From the NCBI RefSeq assembly GCF_003576315.1, contig NZ_QWFZ01000033.1, positions 278,653 through 342,652 on the forward strand: a DNA stretch of 64,000 bases. Reading direction: 5' to 3'. The stretch is from Henriciella mobilis (GTDB lineage: Bacteria > Pseudomonadota > Alphaproteobacteria > Caulobacterales > Hyphomonadaceae). The notes beneath the pieces were generated by a model. It was not told the origin of the DNA. It did no database searches and saw nothing but the letters and a program-made list of their open reading frames with translations. The position numbers were made by a program, and so were the translations under genes. Below are positions 53,083 through 62,538 of the stretch, one piece after another. Within the stretch, counting starts at the first letter, position 1, and every line of letters starts with the position of its first letter.

Positions 53083-54297
53083 ATGGCAGTCTACGACTAT
53101 CAGGCCATCGGTGCGGACGGAAAGCGGACCTCGGGCGTGATCACGGCCGACTCGGCGCGCGCGGCCCGAAAGGAGTTGCGCCTGCGCCAGCTCTCACCGC
53201 TCGATGTCAGCGAGAGCCGCAAGAAGGCTTCGCAAGCAACGGCAAGCGGTCATGACCAGAAACTGCCCGGTGGCGATCTCGTCGTCGCGACCCGCCAGCT
53301 CGCCCTGCTGGTCAAGGCCGGTACGCCCGTTGAGGAAGCGATTGGTTCTGTCGCGGCAGAGGCGGAGAAGACGGCCACACGCAAGGTCTTCATGGGGGTG
53401 CGGTCTGCGATCACGGACGGCTATTCGGTGTCGGAAGCGCTCAACAGCGCCCCGCGCGCCTTTCCGGCTTTCTATCGCGCTGTGGTATCGGCCGGGCAGG
53501 CATCGGGACGCCTCGATGAGGTGCTGGAGCGCCTTGCCACCCACCTCGAGAAATCGAGGAAGATGAAAAACAAGATCCTGTCGGCGCTGATCTATCCGAT
53601 TGTTCTCAGCGTCATTGCGCTGATTGTCGTGACGCTTCTGATGATCTTCGTCGTGCCCGCCATTGTCGAGCAGTTCGACACGCTCGGCCAGGACTTGCCA
53701 TGGCTGACCGAAGCAGTGATCGGCCTGTCTACCTTCCTGCGACAGTGGGGCATCGCGGTATTGATCGCAGCGCTTGCATTCGGCTGGGCATTCCGCCGCC
53801 TGATGCAGGCCGAAGCCGCAAGGGAAGCGCGCGACCGTTTCCTGCTCTCGCTGCCGGTCATCGGCCGGCTCGCACGCGGCGTGGCAGCGGCCTCTTTTGC
53901 CCGGACCTTCGCAACCTTGTCCGGCAGCGGCGCACCCGTCCCCGAATGTCTTGGCGCGGCCCGCAATGCGAACGGCAACGCTGTCTTTCGGCGGGCAGTC
54001 GCCAGTGTCCGGCGCAAGGTCGAGGAAGGCTCGACGCTCGCGCGGGCGATGCGCGCCGAGGCGGTCTTCCCGCCCATGCTGTTGCACATGGTGGCCAGCG
54101 GCGAACGCGGCGGCGACCTCGCCGGCATGATGGAGCGGGCCGCGGAATACCTGGAAGACGAATTCGACAATGCGTCGACTGTAGCACTCGGACTGCTGGA
54201 GCCGATCATGATCGTCTTCCTGGCCAGCATCGTGGCGCTGATCGTCCTGTCCATCATGCTGCCCATCCTGCAGATCAACACATTTGCCATCGGCTAG
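53083..54297 (+). CDS. gspF: Type II secretion inner-membrane protein GspF
   Basis: 404-aa platform protein with two T2SSF domains (about 70-195 and 270-395) and three hydrophobic regions (about 165-190, 220-245, 375-400). Begins MAVYDYQAIGADGKRTSGVI, typical of GspF. Starts 2 bp after the gspE stop. Confidence 0.94.
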   Translation: MAVYDYQAIGADGKRTSGVITADSARAARKELRLRQLSPLDVSESRKKASQATASGHDQKLPGGDLVVATRQLALLVKAGTPVEEAIGSVAAEAEKTATRKVFMGVRSAITDGYSVSEALNSAPRAFPAFYRAVVSAGQASGRLDEVLERLATHLEKSRKMKNKILSALIYPIVLSVIALIVVTLLMIFVVPAIVEQFDTLGQDLPWLTEAVIGLSTFLRQWGIAVLIAALAFGWAFRRLMQAEAAREARDRFLLSLPVIGRLARGVAAASFARTFATLSGSGAPVPECLGAARNANGNAVFRRAVASVRRKVEEGSTLARAMRAEAVFPPMLLHMVASGERGGDLAGMMERAAEYLEDEFDNASTVALGLLEPIMIVFLASIVALIVLSIMLPILQINTFAIG

Positions 54298-54309
54298 GAG
54301 GTGACCTCG

Positions 54310-54762
54310 ATGAAACTACGCAAACCCGCCCGGCGCCCGTCAAAGGAAGCCGGTTTCACGCTGACCGAGATCATGGTGGTCGTCTTCATCATCGGCCTCC
54401 TGTCGACGGTGGTCCTGATCAATGTTCTGGGGGCGCGTACCGATGCGCAGCTAAAGACGGCCCGCACCAATGTGACGTCGCTGGCAAACGCACTCGAGCA
54501 GTACAGCCTCGACATGTATGATTATCCGACGACGGAGCAGGGGCTGGAAGCGCTCGTAACCGAACCGTCGGGCGCCAGCACCGCCGGCTCCTATCGCAAG
54601 GGCGGTTATATCAACAAGGTGCCGCTCGATCCCTGGGGCCGCCCCTTTGTCTACCGCCGACCTGCCGAACGTTCCGACAAGGCATACGATCTCTACTCGC
54701 TCGGCGCCGATGGCGAACCCGGCGGCGAGGAAGAGAATGCCGATATCGGCAACTGGAACTGA
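54310..54762 (+). CDS. gspG: Major pseudopilin GspG
   Basis: 150-aa pseudopilin. Prepilin cleavage site EAG/FTLTEIM with Glu at +5, one TM helix, then DLYDYPTTEQGLEALV-like and WGRPFVYRRP, and a C-terminal GADGEPGGEEENADIGNW calcium-site pattern typical of GspG. ATG 54310 is chosen because the AGGAGGTG ribosome site lies 6 bp before it; the GTG at 54301 overlaps that site. Confidence 0.95.
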   Translation: MKLRKPARRPSKEAGFTLTEIMVVVFIIGLLSTVVLINVLGARTDAQLKTARTNVTSLANALEQYSLDMYDYPTTEQGLEALVTEPSGASTAGSYRKGGYINKVPLDPWGRPFVYRRPAERSDKAYDLYSLGADGEPGGEEENADIGNWN

Positions 54763-54768
54763 GGCAGC

Positions 54769-55251
54769 ATGAGGCGCCGAGCCCGCCTCTCGAGACAGGC
54801 CGGCATGACGCTGGTCGAGGTGATGCTCGTCGTCTTCATCGTCGGGCTGGTCGCGGGCGTGGCCGTGATGACCCTGCCAGACCGTCCGGGTCCGCATGAA
54901 CGTGCCCTGCGCGATCTCGGACAGGCGGTTCGCGAGGTCCAGGACATGGCGGTTCTGACCGGTGATGCGCTGGCGATCAGCGCGGTGGATGGCAAGGTCA
55001 GCCTTGTCCGCTGGGACGGATTTGACTGGCAGCCGGCCGGGCGTGACCTGGCCAGCCTGCCGCAGGGTGTCTCCGTGAGGCTGGTGCGTCCGGGAGAAAC
55101 AGGACGCGATAATGAGCGGGGTGAAAGACTGCTGGTTTTCGATCCGTTGGGCGTCAGCGAACCGGCGGACATCATTGTATCGGCCGGGGCGTTCGAGCGC
55201 ACCCTTCACATTACACCGGATGGCGAGGTGCGCGATGGCCAATCGGGATAG
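54769..55251 (+). CDS. gspH: Minor pseudopilin GspH
   Basis: 160-aa pseudopilin with the prepilin site QAG/MTLVEVM (Glu at +5) and one TM helix. The rest is a small beta-rich head. Six bp after gspG. Sequence is divergent, as usual for GspH, so the naming rests on position and motif. Confidence 0.85.
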   Translation: MRRRARLSRQAGMTLVEVMLVVFIVGLVAGVAVMTLPDRPGPHERALRDLGQAVREVQDMAVLTGDALAISAVDGKVSLVRWDGFDWQPAGRDLASLPQGVSVRLVRPGETGRDNERGERLLVFDPLGVSEPADIIVSAGAFERTLHITPDGEVRDGQSG

Positions 55252-55624
55252 CAAGAAAACCCGTCGCGAAGGCGGCTTCAGCCTGGTCGAAACCGTGGCG
55301 GCGCTAGGCATCCTGGCGCTGGCAGCGGTTCCGCTCATGCAGCTGTCATCGGACGCGCTGCGCAATTCCGGGCGCCTCGAAGCGCGACTGCTGGCGCGCA
55401 CCACTGCCGAGAATGTCCTGTCCCGCGCCATGGCTGACCGCCAGCCGGTTGCAGTCGGGCAGACCTCCGGCGCCGAGGAACAGATGGGCCGCCGGTTCAC
55501 CTGGACGCTGAGTGTCGTGCCGACGGGGCAGGCGGACCTGTTCCGGCTCGAGGTCCGTGTGCAGCAAGCCGAGACCGAGCAGGATCTGGCGCGCCTCATC
55601 ACATTAAAAGCGCAGCCCAGATGA
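55235..55624 (+). CDS. gspI: Minor pseudopilin GspI
   Basis: 129-aa pseudopilin with cleavage motif EGG/FSLVETV and a TM helix (AALGILALAAVPLMQL). Overlaps gspH by 17 bp; ATG 55235 gives a short leader of 14 residues, normal for prepilins. The upstream in-frame sequence to 55112 is inside gspH. Confidence 0.9.
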   Translation: MANRDSKKTRREGGFSLVETVAALGILALAAVPLMQLSSDALRNSGRLEARLLARTTAENVLSRAMADRQPVAVGQTSGAEEQMGRRFTWTLSVVPTGQADLFRLEVRVQQAETEQDLARLITLKAQPR

Positions 55625-56253
55625 CCCGCCCGCAATCATCTGCCCGGCAGGCCGGTTTTACCCTGGCCGAGATGCTTGTGGCGCTGTTTATCCTGTCCAT
55701 CCTGGCGGTCGCGGGCGGCAACCTTCTGCTCCGGGCCACCGCGTCCGGCGAACAGTTGCGGGACCGCGAAGCGATGGTGCGTGAGCTGGATATTGCGCAG
55801 GCCCTGATCCGCGGCGATCTCGAAGCAGTTGTCAAACGGGGCACAGAGCCGGTGGACGCCTATGACGGCCCAATGACGTTGGCCGGTGGTGAAACCAATC
55901 GCGTCGATGGCCTGCTTCATCTCGTGCGAAATGGCTGGATGAATCCTGACGGGACGGCGCAGCGTAGCGATCTTCAGACGGTTCTCTACGATCTTTCTGC
56001 CGACGGGGAGCTTGTCCGGACGGCCTGGCTGCGGCCGGACGCAACGGCCTCGACCCCGATTGCCAAGCGCGTCTTGTTGCGCGATGTCGCGGAGGTCGAA
56101 CTGGCCTTCTGGAAGGGTGACCAGATGTCGGCTTACTGGGAAGGCACGCCGGAGCCGCCTGCCAATGACCTGCCTGATCTGGTGGATATCCGTATCCGTT
56201 TTGACGATGGCCGCACACTGACGATCGCGTCTGGCGTGGGAGGGGGTGGATGA
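55621..56253 (+). CDS. gspJ: Minor pseudopilin GspJ
   Basis: 210-aa pseudopilin: QAG/FTLAEML (Glu at +5), TM helix, then a beta-rich head with WLRPDATAST and FWKGDQMSAYW. Start overlaps the gspI stop (ATGA). Confidence 0.91.
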   Translation: MTRPQSSARQAGFTLAEMLVALFILSILAVAGGNLLLRATASGEQLRDREAMVRELDIAQALIRGDLEAVVKRGTEPVDAYDGPMTLAGGETNRVDGLLHLVRNGWMNPDGTAQRSDLQTVLYDLSADGELVRTAWLRPDATASTPIAKRVLLRDVAEVELAFWKGDQMSAYWEGTPEPPANDLPDLVDIRIRFDDGRTLTIASGVGGGG

Positions 56254-57248
56254 GCGCTTCCAATAAGCATCACAAGGAGGCAGGGGTGGCGCTCGTCACT
56301 GTGCTGATGATCGTCGCCTCGATGTCCATCGTCGCCGTGATGATCTCTTCCGCGGTTCTGGCCAGCACGAACAGGGCCAAGACCCTCGATGCCAGCGCCC
56401 AGGCCAACTGGTTTGTCGCCGGGGCTGACCAGTTCGCAGCCCTTGCGATTGAAGACCTTGTCGCCACCTCCGGTGCCAGGCTTTTCGATGGCATGCCGGG
56501 GCTGTCTCAGGCGATGAATTTCGACCTTGAAGGCGGCGTGATTTCGATCACGGGCACTGACGCGACCAATTGTTTCAACGTGAACCGGCTGAGGGATGCG
56601 GGCCGTGCAGCGGCGGGTGACGCGTCGGAAGGGGCCACGTCTGTTCGTGATGATTTCGAAATGCTGCTCGACCTCGCAGGTCTTGAGGGGCTCAATCCGG
56701 AGATGATGACATCGGCCGTCATCGACTGGATGGATCCGGACCAGTCGCCCGGCCTCGGGGGCGCGGAAGACAGTTATTATGCCGGCCTGCCTTTGCCTTA
56801 TCGGACGTCTGGCCAGCCCCTCGCCAGCCTGAGCGAGCTTCGGGCGATCCGCTATTTCGAGCCGGATCTGATCGATGCGCTGGACCCGCTACTCTGCGCG
56901 CAGCCTTCGGAAGAAAGCCAGGTCTTCAATATCAATACGCTGACCGAACGGGAGGCGCCGCTCCTGTCCCTGGCCATGTCGGGTGCACTGACGGTTGAAG
57001 CAGCGCGCGATGTTCTGTTCCAGCGTCCGCCTGGTGGCTGGGAAAGTGTCAGCGCCATGATGGAATTGCCGGAATTGGCACAAATATCGCCTGAGCTGCG
57101 TCGCGCTGATATGCTTTCTGTAGAGGCCAGCCATATTGGCGTGCGAACGGTGATCGAGTATCGCGGGCTGCGCAGGATCTACGACGTGCTCTTCAGCATC
57201 GAAGAGAATGGCTCAGTGACGGCCATTCGCCGGGAACGAAAAGGATAG
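56250..57248 (+). CDS. gspK: Minor pseudopilin GspK
   Basis: 332-aa large pseudopilin. The prepilin site EAG/VALVTVL lacks Glu at +5, as is normal for GspK at the pilus tip. It has the helix-hairpin insert region about 115-230 (SVRDDFEMLLDLAGLEGLNPEMMTSAVIDWMDPD) and the calcium-site-like end. Overlaps gspJ by 4 bp. Confidence 0.93.
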   Translation: MSASNKHHKEAGVALVTVLMIVASMSIVAVMISSAVLASTNRAKTLDASAQANWFVAGADQFAALAIEDLVATSGARLFDGMPGLSQAMNFDLEGGVISITGTDATNCFNVNRLRDAGRAAAGDASEGATSVRDDFEMLLDLAGLEGLNPEMMTSAVIDWMDPDQSPGLGGAEDSYYAGLPLPYRTSGQPLASLSELRAIRYFEPDLIDALDPLLCAQPSEESQVFNINTLTEREAPLLSLAMSGALTVEAARDVLFQRPPGGWESVSAMMELPELAQISPELRRADMLSVEASHIGVRTVIEYRGLRRIYDVLFSIEENGSVTAIRRERKG

Positions 57249-57251
57249 GGA

Positions 57252-58367
57252 TTGGCAGAACTGTTCATCCTCTTACCCGAAAACCACGGCGACGACACGC
57301 TTTTCGCCTGGCGTTCGGCGAGTGACTGGGCTGTGGATACGGCCCCGCCGCGCGGGCACGGCCAGGGCGAGCGCGCCGTTGCCTTCGTCCCTGGGACCCG
57401 CGTTACGGTTCACCGCGCCGATATTTCCGTGAAGAAGCCTGCAGAGGCGCGCCGGGTCGCCTTGTTCGCGCTTGAGGATGACCTCGCCCAGCCGGTCGAG
57501 GCCTTGCACGCCGCTCTTGGCGCCCCAGGCGATGGTCCCGACCGGGAGGTCCAGGTCGCGAGCGTAGCAGACATGCAGGCCTGGATCGCGGCGCTGCAGG
57601 CGGCCGGGGTGCCGGACGCCGATCTCGTCGCGCCGCAAGCCTGCTTGCCTGACGTGCCGGGAATGATAACCGGGCCGGACGAAATCCTGGTCCGCACCGC
57701 TCAATCGGTTTTCGCGCTTGATCGCGATGTGCCGGATGACCTTGTTCGCTCAATTGCGCCGGACGCACAACCCACCGGCGAGGCAATCGAAGGCCGCAAC
57801 AGTTGGTTTGTCCAGCTCGCCGCCTGGTATGAGGCCGCCGGCAGCGTCACGTCGCTGCGCCAGGGAGACTATAGCGTCCGCCGCCCGTTGCAGCTGGATG
57901 GGCTTGCCGCCTGGCGCCCCGTTGCCGGAATCGCTGCGGCAGCAGCCATTCTCTGGCTTGGCTCGGTCTGGCTCGAGACCCGCGCACTCGAAAAGCAGGC
58001 CGGACAGCTGGAGGCCCAGACGCGTGACCTCATCATGGCGGTGGCGCCGGATGCGAATGGCCGGCTCGCGGTCGCCCTTCAAACGCTGCGCCAGGGACGT
58101 GCAGCCGGATCGTCCAGCCTGCGGCCCACAATGGCCACCGCAGCGCTCTATGAAGCGATCGAACCTGTCGAGGGCGCCGAAATCCGCTCGCTGCGCTACG
58201 ATGCGTCGGCGGGCCGGCTGAACGCCATGGTCGTCTTCGGCAGCTATGCTGACGCTGATGCCATCGGCGCGCGGCTGGAAGAAAAGGGCCTGTCGGTCCG
58301 GCTTGGCGAAGCGCGCCAGAACGGTCAGCGGGTCATGGGCGAGTTCGCGATCGAGGCGGCGTCATGA
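57252..58367 (+). CDS. gspL: Type II secretion protein GspL
   Basis: 371-aa inner-membrane protein with a cytoplasmic actin-like domain (about 1-215), one TM helix (about 220-238: VAGIAAAAAILWLGSVWLE) and a periplasmic ferredoxin-like domain. It couples GspE to the pseudopilus. The TTG start at 57252 follows AAGGA by about 8 bp; no better ATG is in frame near. Confidence 0.88.
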   Translation: MAELFILLPENHGDDTLFAWRSASDWAVDTAPPRGHGQGERAVAFVPGTRVTVHRADISVKKPAEARRVALFALEDDLAQPVEALHAALGAPGDGPDREVQVASVADMQAWIAALQAAGVPDADLVAPQACLPDVPGMITGPDEILVRTAQSVFALDRDVPDDLVRSIAPDAQPTGEAIEGRNSWFVQLAAWYEAAGSVTSLRQGDYSVRRPLQLDGLAAWRPVAGIAAAAAILWLGSVWLETRALEKQAGQLEAQTRDLIMAVAPDANGRLAVALQTLRQGRAAGSSSLRPTMATAALYEAIEPVEGAEIRSLRYDASAGRLNAMVVFGSYADADAIGARLEEKGLSVRLGEARQNGQRVMGEFAIEAAS

Positions 58368-58858
58368 GCGGCTGGTGGCAAGGTCTCTCGGCCCGTGAGA
58401 AAGCCCTGATCGCAAGCGCCGGCGGCCTGCTTGCGCTGGTCATTATCTGGTACGGGATGGTCGCGCCGCTCCTGTCGGGGCGGTCCGATGCGCTTCAGGC
58501 ACGCCAGCAGGCGGCCGATGAACTGGCGCAGCTGGAACACCTGTCCGCGGCCAGCCGCGCCCGGTCGCCAGTCAGTACAGGCATTGCGGTCTCGACCGGC
58601 TCGAGCCTCGATGCGGATGCGTTCAAGACGGCCGTCACCCGCGCAGCCCAGCAGTCAGGGCTTTCGATTTCGCGTCTGCAGGGCGGGGCGCAGGGGCGGT
58701 TTTCGCTCGTGTTTGAGCAGGCCGATTCCCGGCAGCTTTTCTACTGGCTGAACGAGGTTGAAACCCGGCTTGGCGGCCGGGTGGAACGTTTCAGCATCGA
58801 CCAGGCCGGTGCAGGCCGCGTCCGCGCTACTGTCGAGATTTCCGGAGGCGAGGCATGA
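58364..58858 (+). CDS. gspM: Type II secretion protein GspM
   Basis: 164-aa protein: short cytoplasmic N-terminus WWQGLSAREKALI, TM helix (about 20-38) and a periplasmic ferredoxin-like domain. Partner of GspL. Start overlaps the gspL stop (ATGA). Confidence 0.9.
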   Translation: MSGWWQGLSAREKALIASAGGLLALVIIWYGMVAPLLSGRSDALQARQQAADELAQLEHLSAASRARSPVSTGIAVSTGSSLDADAFKTAVTRAAQQSGLSISRLQGGAQGRFSLVFEQADSRQLFYWLNEVETRLGGRVERFSIDQAGAGRVRATVEISGGEA

Positions 58859-59613
58859 TTCGTTTCCTGCTGGCGGTGATAGCTGTTGTGGCGCTCGTCT
58901 GGTTTGCCGCAGCGAAAATTCCGCTCGGTTACGTCATGCGCAAGCTGCCGCTCAATGGCATGGGCGTGCAGTGGACCCAGTCTGAAGGCACGATCTGGAA
59001 CGGCCGGGTCATGGGGGTCTATCTGAACGGCCAGCCGGTTGGCGATGTCGACGTTGCACTGAAGCCGCTTTCGCTGCTGTCCTTCAAGCCGACGCTCGAT
59101 GTGCAGTGGGGCGGCGCAGGCGGGCGCGGGGCCGGCTCTCTGACGCTGATCGACCAGGACTCCATCGAGGCCAGCGACATTCGTTTGCAGCAAAACATTT
59201 CCGCGCTCGAAAGCCTGTCTAGCGACCTGCGGTCAATTGGCGGCACGTTCCGGCTCTCTGACGGTCATGTCCGCATTGACGGTCAGCGGTGCAGCAAGGC
59301 GAGCGGGGCCCTGCATTCCGACACGCTATCCATCGCTGCCGAGCAATTCGGGCGCGAATTCTCCGATCTGACAGGCGCCCTCGGCTGTGAGAACGGCGCT
59401 TTCGACATCGCGCTTTCAGGTGACGGCCCATCCGGTGATTCGGTCAATATCGATGCCGCTGCGACGCTTCAGGGCGCTGCGACGATCAATGTCGTGGTCA
59501 ATACCGCAGACCGCGACATCGAGATGTTGCTTGCCAATGCGGGCTTTTCCCGGGAGGAGGGGAGCTGGACCTATCGCCGGGATGCTGTGGCAGGAGGAGC
59601 TGGTACGCCATGA
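58855..59613 (+). CDS. gspN: Type II secretion protein GspN
   Basis: 252-aa protein with an N-terminal TM helix (about 1-20) and a long beta-rich periplasmic domain with QWTQSEGTIWNGR and GTFRLSDGHVRIDG, typical of GspN. Overlaps gspM by 4 bp. Confidence 0.87.
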   Translation: MIRFLLAVIAVVALVWFAAAKIPLGYVMRKLPLNGMGVQWTQSEGTIWNGRVMGVYLNGQPVGDVDVALKPLSLLSFKPTLDVQWGGAGGRGAGSLTLIDQDSIEASDIRLQQNISALESLSSDLRSIGGTFRLSDGHVRIDGQRCSKASGALHSDTLSIAAEQFGREFSDLTGALGCENGAFDIALSGDGPSGDSVNIDAAATLQGAATINVVVNTADRDIEMLLANAGFSREEGSWTYRRDAVAGGAGTP

Positions 59614-60110
59614 TCAGACACATCAGCGCGATTCTCCTGGCTACGGCCCTTGCAACCGCCTGTTCGTCGCGCCCTGACCCGGCGCCCGTAGAACAGGCGC
59701 GCCAGACGGTCGACCCGCAAACGCTGGTACCAGCCGTGAATGTCGTTCCCGAATCAGGCCTCGGCCCGCAACAGCTTGAGCGCAATGAATGCGGCCTGTT
59801 TCTCTGGAACCGGACAGAGCCGACCCAGTTCATCTTCTTCGAAAAAGCCCAGTCCGGCCGCGCGACGATGCAGATCGGCGCAGAGGCCGTCGAGGTCACG
59901 CAGACCATCAATCGCGGCGAGATCTTCGGCGAGTTCATGACCGAGCAGGGATTCGCCGCGCCGGGGGGAGAGCAGGTCATGCTGACTGTCGTGCCGGGCG
60001 AGCCGCTGCAGGGCGGCCAGCGTGTCGAGCAGGGCAAGCTGGAAATCGTTACCCCAGAGGGCTGGCGCACGCTGATACCGGTGCTCGGCGTGCGGGCCTG
60101 CCAGCCCTGA
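59610..60110 (+). CDS. Hypothetical lipoprotein at the end of the type II operon
   Basis: 166-aa lipoprotein: signal peptide ending in lipobox ATAC (about residues 15-18), Pro/Ala linker, then a domain with ERNECGLFLWNRTEPTQFIFF and two final beta strands. Overlaps gspN by 4 bp, so it is transcribed with the operon. It may be a secretin pilot (GspS-like role) or a lipoprotein helper; the sequence match to a pilotin is not shown. A second Cys near the C-terminus (RACQP) could pair with Cys in NECG. Confidence 0.7.
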   Translation: MIRHISAILLATALATACSSRPDPAPVEQARQTVDPQTLVPAVNVVPESGLGPQQLERNECGLFLWNRTEPTQFIFFEKAQSGRATMQIGAEAVEVTQTINRGEIFGEFMTEQGFAAPGGEQVMLTVVPGEPLQGGQRVEQGKLEIVTPEGWRTLIPVLGVRACQP

Positions 60111-60120
60111 ACGTGGGCTG
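60102..60120 (+). terminator. Weak stem-loop after the type II operon
   Basis: 6-bp stem (60102-60107 with 60115-60120), no long U-tract. Possible operon end. Confidence 0.35.
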
Positions 60121-60351
60121 ATTCCTGAAAGTTCGGTTGTGTGGGAGTTCGCTGGCTCCGCGAGTAGGAAATTTTGGCCGATTTCACCGTATTTCACGCC
60201 GTTCCATTTCGACGAAAATTGCAATTTAATCAGAGTGTTCGAAGAATTTTCTTGTGCTCTCGTGTTCCATCATATACCCCCTTAATCAAATTCCTTTTGG
60301 TGGGTAGGTTGGTGGGGCGAGACTGGCTCCCCATTGCGGAGTCGAACTCAG
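60111..60351. other. Lower-GC gap and island boundary before the integrase
   Basis: About 240 bp where base composition falls sharply; no tRNA or known att core is recognised. The left edge of the integrase-bearing region is probably here. Confidence 0.5.
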
Positions 60352-61599
60352 ATGCCGAAGATCGTTACCCCACTTTCAGCCAAGTCTGTCCAATCTTTAC
60401 AACACAATGGGGTGGGCAGAAAGACCATGCACCCAGTCGGCGTTGTCGACGGTTTATACCTCGTGATTTATGAAACTGGCTCCCGGTCTTGGCTGTTTCG
60501 CGCGATGCTGAATGGACGTCGACGTCATTTTGGATTGGGCTCAGCAAGATTCGTCACGCTCGCAGAGGCGCGTGAAAAAGCAAAAGCCTGGAAAAAGCTT
60601 ATCGCTGAGGGGATCGATCCGATCGCTAGTAAGAAGGCTGTCGAAGAACGTAGGATCAATTTTGCGGATGCCGTCGACCTGTTTTCTGAGTTGGAGCTCC
60701 AAGATGTCAAAGAGAAGGAACGAAAAGCCTGGCGCAGCTCGCTGAACACCCACATTATACCTTGGCTTGGAAAACGAGACGTCAACACAATCACCTCCTT
60801 ACAAGTCGCCGAGGTGATGAAGCCTCTTTGGATTGAAAAGCGCGAAATGGCGAAGAAGCTTCGCATCAGGCTCGATAAAATATTTGTTTGGCTGAAGGCA
60901 AAGGGGTACCGGACAGATGATAGCCCCGCAAAATGGGCTGATCTCAAGCCCATTTTGAATCCGCTTGGTCGCGATAAGGTCACGCAACACAGGCCAGCGG
61001 TTCCTTTTGTTCAAGCCCCGACTTGGTTCTCGCTGCTCCGACAGAAAGAGCCCATATCTGCGCGCGCGTTGGAATTTCTTTGCCTCACGGCGGTGCGGTC
61101 AGGGGATGTGAGGTTTCTGACGTGGAAAGAAATCGACTTCGATTCTGAGGTCTGGACAATTCCACCAAACCGCGAGGGGACCAAGCTGAAGACACGACAT
61201 CATACCGTCCCGCTCACGGCCCCAATGATGAAGCTGCTGCGTGATGCCGAAGATATCCGCTTCAGCGATTATGTTTTTCCTGGCGTGAACGGCGGGCCCA
61301 TGAGTGACAGCACTATCTCAAAGATCATGCGGGAGATCCATAACGATGAAGTGAATCTTGGTCGCTCAGGTTTCCTGGATCAGCAGACGGGAAAAAGGGC
61401 TGTACCCCATGGTCTGCGATCTACTTTTAGAGACTGGGTCGCAGAGCTTACAGACTATCCCGGTGAACTTGCCGAAATTGCGATCGCGCACAAGCAGGGC
61501 TCCGACACTGAACTCGCTTACAAACGCATGTCGCAGGTCGAAAAGCGAAGGCCAATGATGGCGGACTGGGGAGAATATTTGCGAGGCGGTTCGAACTAG
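60352..61599 (+). CDS. Tyrosine-type site-specific integrase (DUF4102/P4-like)
   Basis: 415-aa integrase: N-terminal DUF4102 arm-binding domain (LSAKSVQSLQ, then YLVIYETGSRSWLFRAMLNGRRRHFGLG), SAM-like core-binding domain (about 100-190) and catalytic domain with R249 (TAVRSGD), H353 and R356 (HGLR), H380 (IAIAHK) and Y390 (ELAYKRM). All catalytic residues are present, so it should be active. The ATG at 60352 is chosen over the TTG at 60334. It lies at the left end of lower-GC DNA with an isomerase-like gene and an IS. Confidence 0.93.
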   Translation: MPKIVTPLSAKSVQSLQHNGVGRKTMHPVGVVDGLYLVIYETGSRSWLFRAMLNGRRRHFGLGSARFVTLAEAREKAKAWKKLIAEGIDPIASKKAVEERRINFADAVDLFSELELQDVKEKERKAWRSSLNTHIIPWLGKRDVNTITSLQVAEVMKPLWIEKREMAKKLRIRLDKIFVWLKAKGYRTDDSPAKWADLKPILNPLGRDKVTQHRPAVPFVQAPTWFSLLRQKEPISARALEFLCLTAVRSGDVRFLTWKEIDFDSEVWTIPPNREGTKLKTRHHTVPLTAPMMKLLRDAEDIRFSDYVFPGVNGGPMSDSTISKIMREIHNDEVNLGRSGFLDQQTGKRAVPHGLRSTFRDWVAELTDYPGELAEIAIAHKQGSDTELAYKRMSQVEKRRPMMADWGEYLRGGSN

Positions 61600-61724
61600 G
61601 GGGGACTCCGATTAGAACGACTGAAATTCGCCATTTGCGGTCATCGATGTGATCTCCATCAGTGTCCTACTTGGAGCGAGAATAGGACTCTAGTCAATGA
61701 AACGGCTTACCGCTAAAGAGCTAG

Positions 61725-62321
61725 TTAGCCCCTGGAAATGGACGAAGCCAAAACATCCATTCGATCAGCACCAAAATATATCTTATCTCGATAACGAAAA
61801 GTCGGAACACCAAAGACACCCAGTTCGTAAGCTGCCCTTGTGTTCGCTGTCAGTTCTTCGAGGGCGGCCTGTCTCTCAGCATCTGTCAGTGCATTTATTG
61901 GGGAACTGCTCTCTATATCTGCCAAGACATGAGGAGCTTCCAGGTCCTTCGCGTCGATCCATAGCGCCTTCAGCGCGGCATCAACAAATTCTGATTGATT
62001 TTCTCCAGTAGAATACAACGCAGTCGCAAAGCACATTGCTTGTTTTGAACCAGGTTTGAACGATCTCGGTCCGCCGAGTGGAATATTCCAATACTTCGCC
62101 ATTCGTGGAATGTCCGCGAACAGATGACTGCGTTTCGGCGGAGCCAGAGGATCGACATATTCAGCCCACGGCTGACGCCCGGCCTGAAGGCTCAGGAGTA
62201 CATCAATCGACACGGGCCTGAGCGATAAGCTTGCCCCGACGCTTTCGAGTACATTTCGGCGATGCCATGCAAAGTATGTGTATGGGCTTCGCAGATCGTA
62301 AAAGAAGTCGACCTCTGCCAT
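61725..62321 (-). CDS. 2-hydroxychromene-2-carboxylate isomerase/DsbA-like protein
   Basis: 198-aa thioredoxin-fold protein of the GST-kappa/HCCA-isomerase family, which performs glutathione-dependent cis-trans isomerisation in aromatic breakdown. Visible: the opening VDFFYDLRSPYTYFAWHRR with SPY replacing the DsbA CxxC, the middle PPKRSHLFADIPRMAKYWNIPL and the C-terminal AYELGVFGVPTFRY that ends the thioredoxin fold with the cis-Pro loop. ATG 62321 is preferred over TTG 62327. Base composition is lower in GC than the core genome, in line with an island gene. Confidence 0.82.
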   Translation of the reverse strand: MAEVDFFYDLRSPYTYFAWHRRNVLESVGASLSLRPVSIDVLLSLQAGRQPWAEYVDPLAPPKRSHLFADIPRMAKYWNIPLGGPRSFKPGSKQAMCFATALYSTGENQSEFVDAALKALWIDAKDLEAPHVLADIESSSPINALTDAERQAALEELTANTRAAYELGVFGVPTFRYRDKIYFGADRMDVLASSISRG

Positions 62322-62445
62322 CCTCAAAATCTAACCATTGAATTAAACTTGCGCAACTACTTCCAGTTTGCGTCGCTGGACCTCTCTAAGAGTCCGATTT
62401 AGGGCGCATCCTGCCGCTTAGGTCAGAGACCGTTCTGGGGCAATT

Positions 62446-62459
62446 CTGTTGAAAAACTC
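62446..62459 (+). repeat. Left inverted repeat of the IS1182-family element
   Basis: CTGTTGAAAAACTC, matching the reverse complement of 63972-63985 over 14 bp. Confidence 0.85.
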
Positions 62460-62538
62460 GCGGCTACTTTCGGCAGTCTTTTGACCTAGCTTTTTATAAT
62501 GGCCTATTTCTTCGGGGTGCTCGCTTCAATTGGCCGTT

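Noticed and set aside
60111..60351. tmRNA or tRNA 3' end as an integrase attachment site
   Set aside because: No T-arm, CCA end or cloverleaf could be fitted; the att core could not be located in this window.
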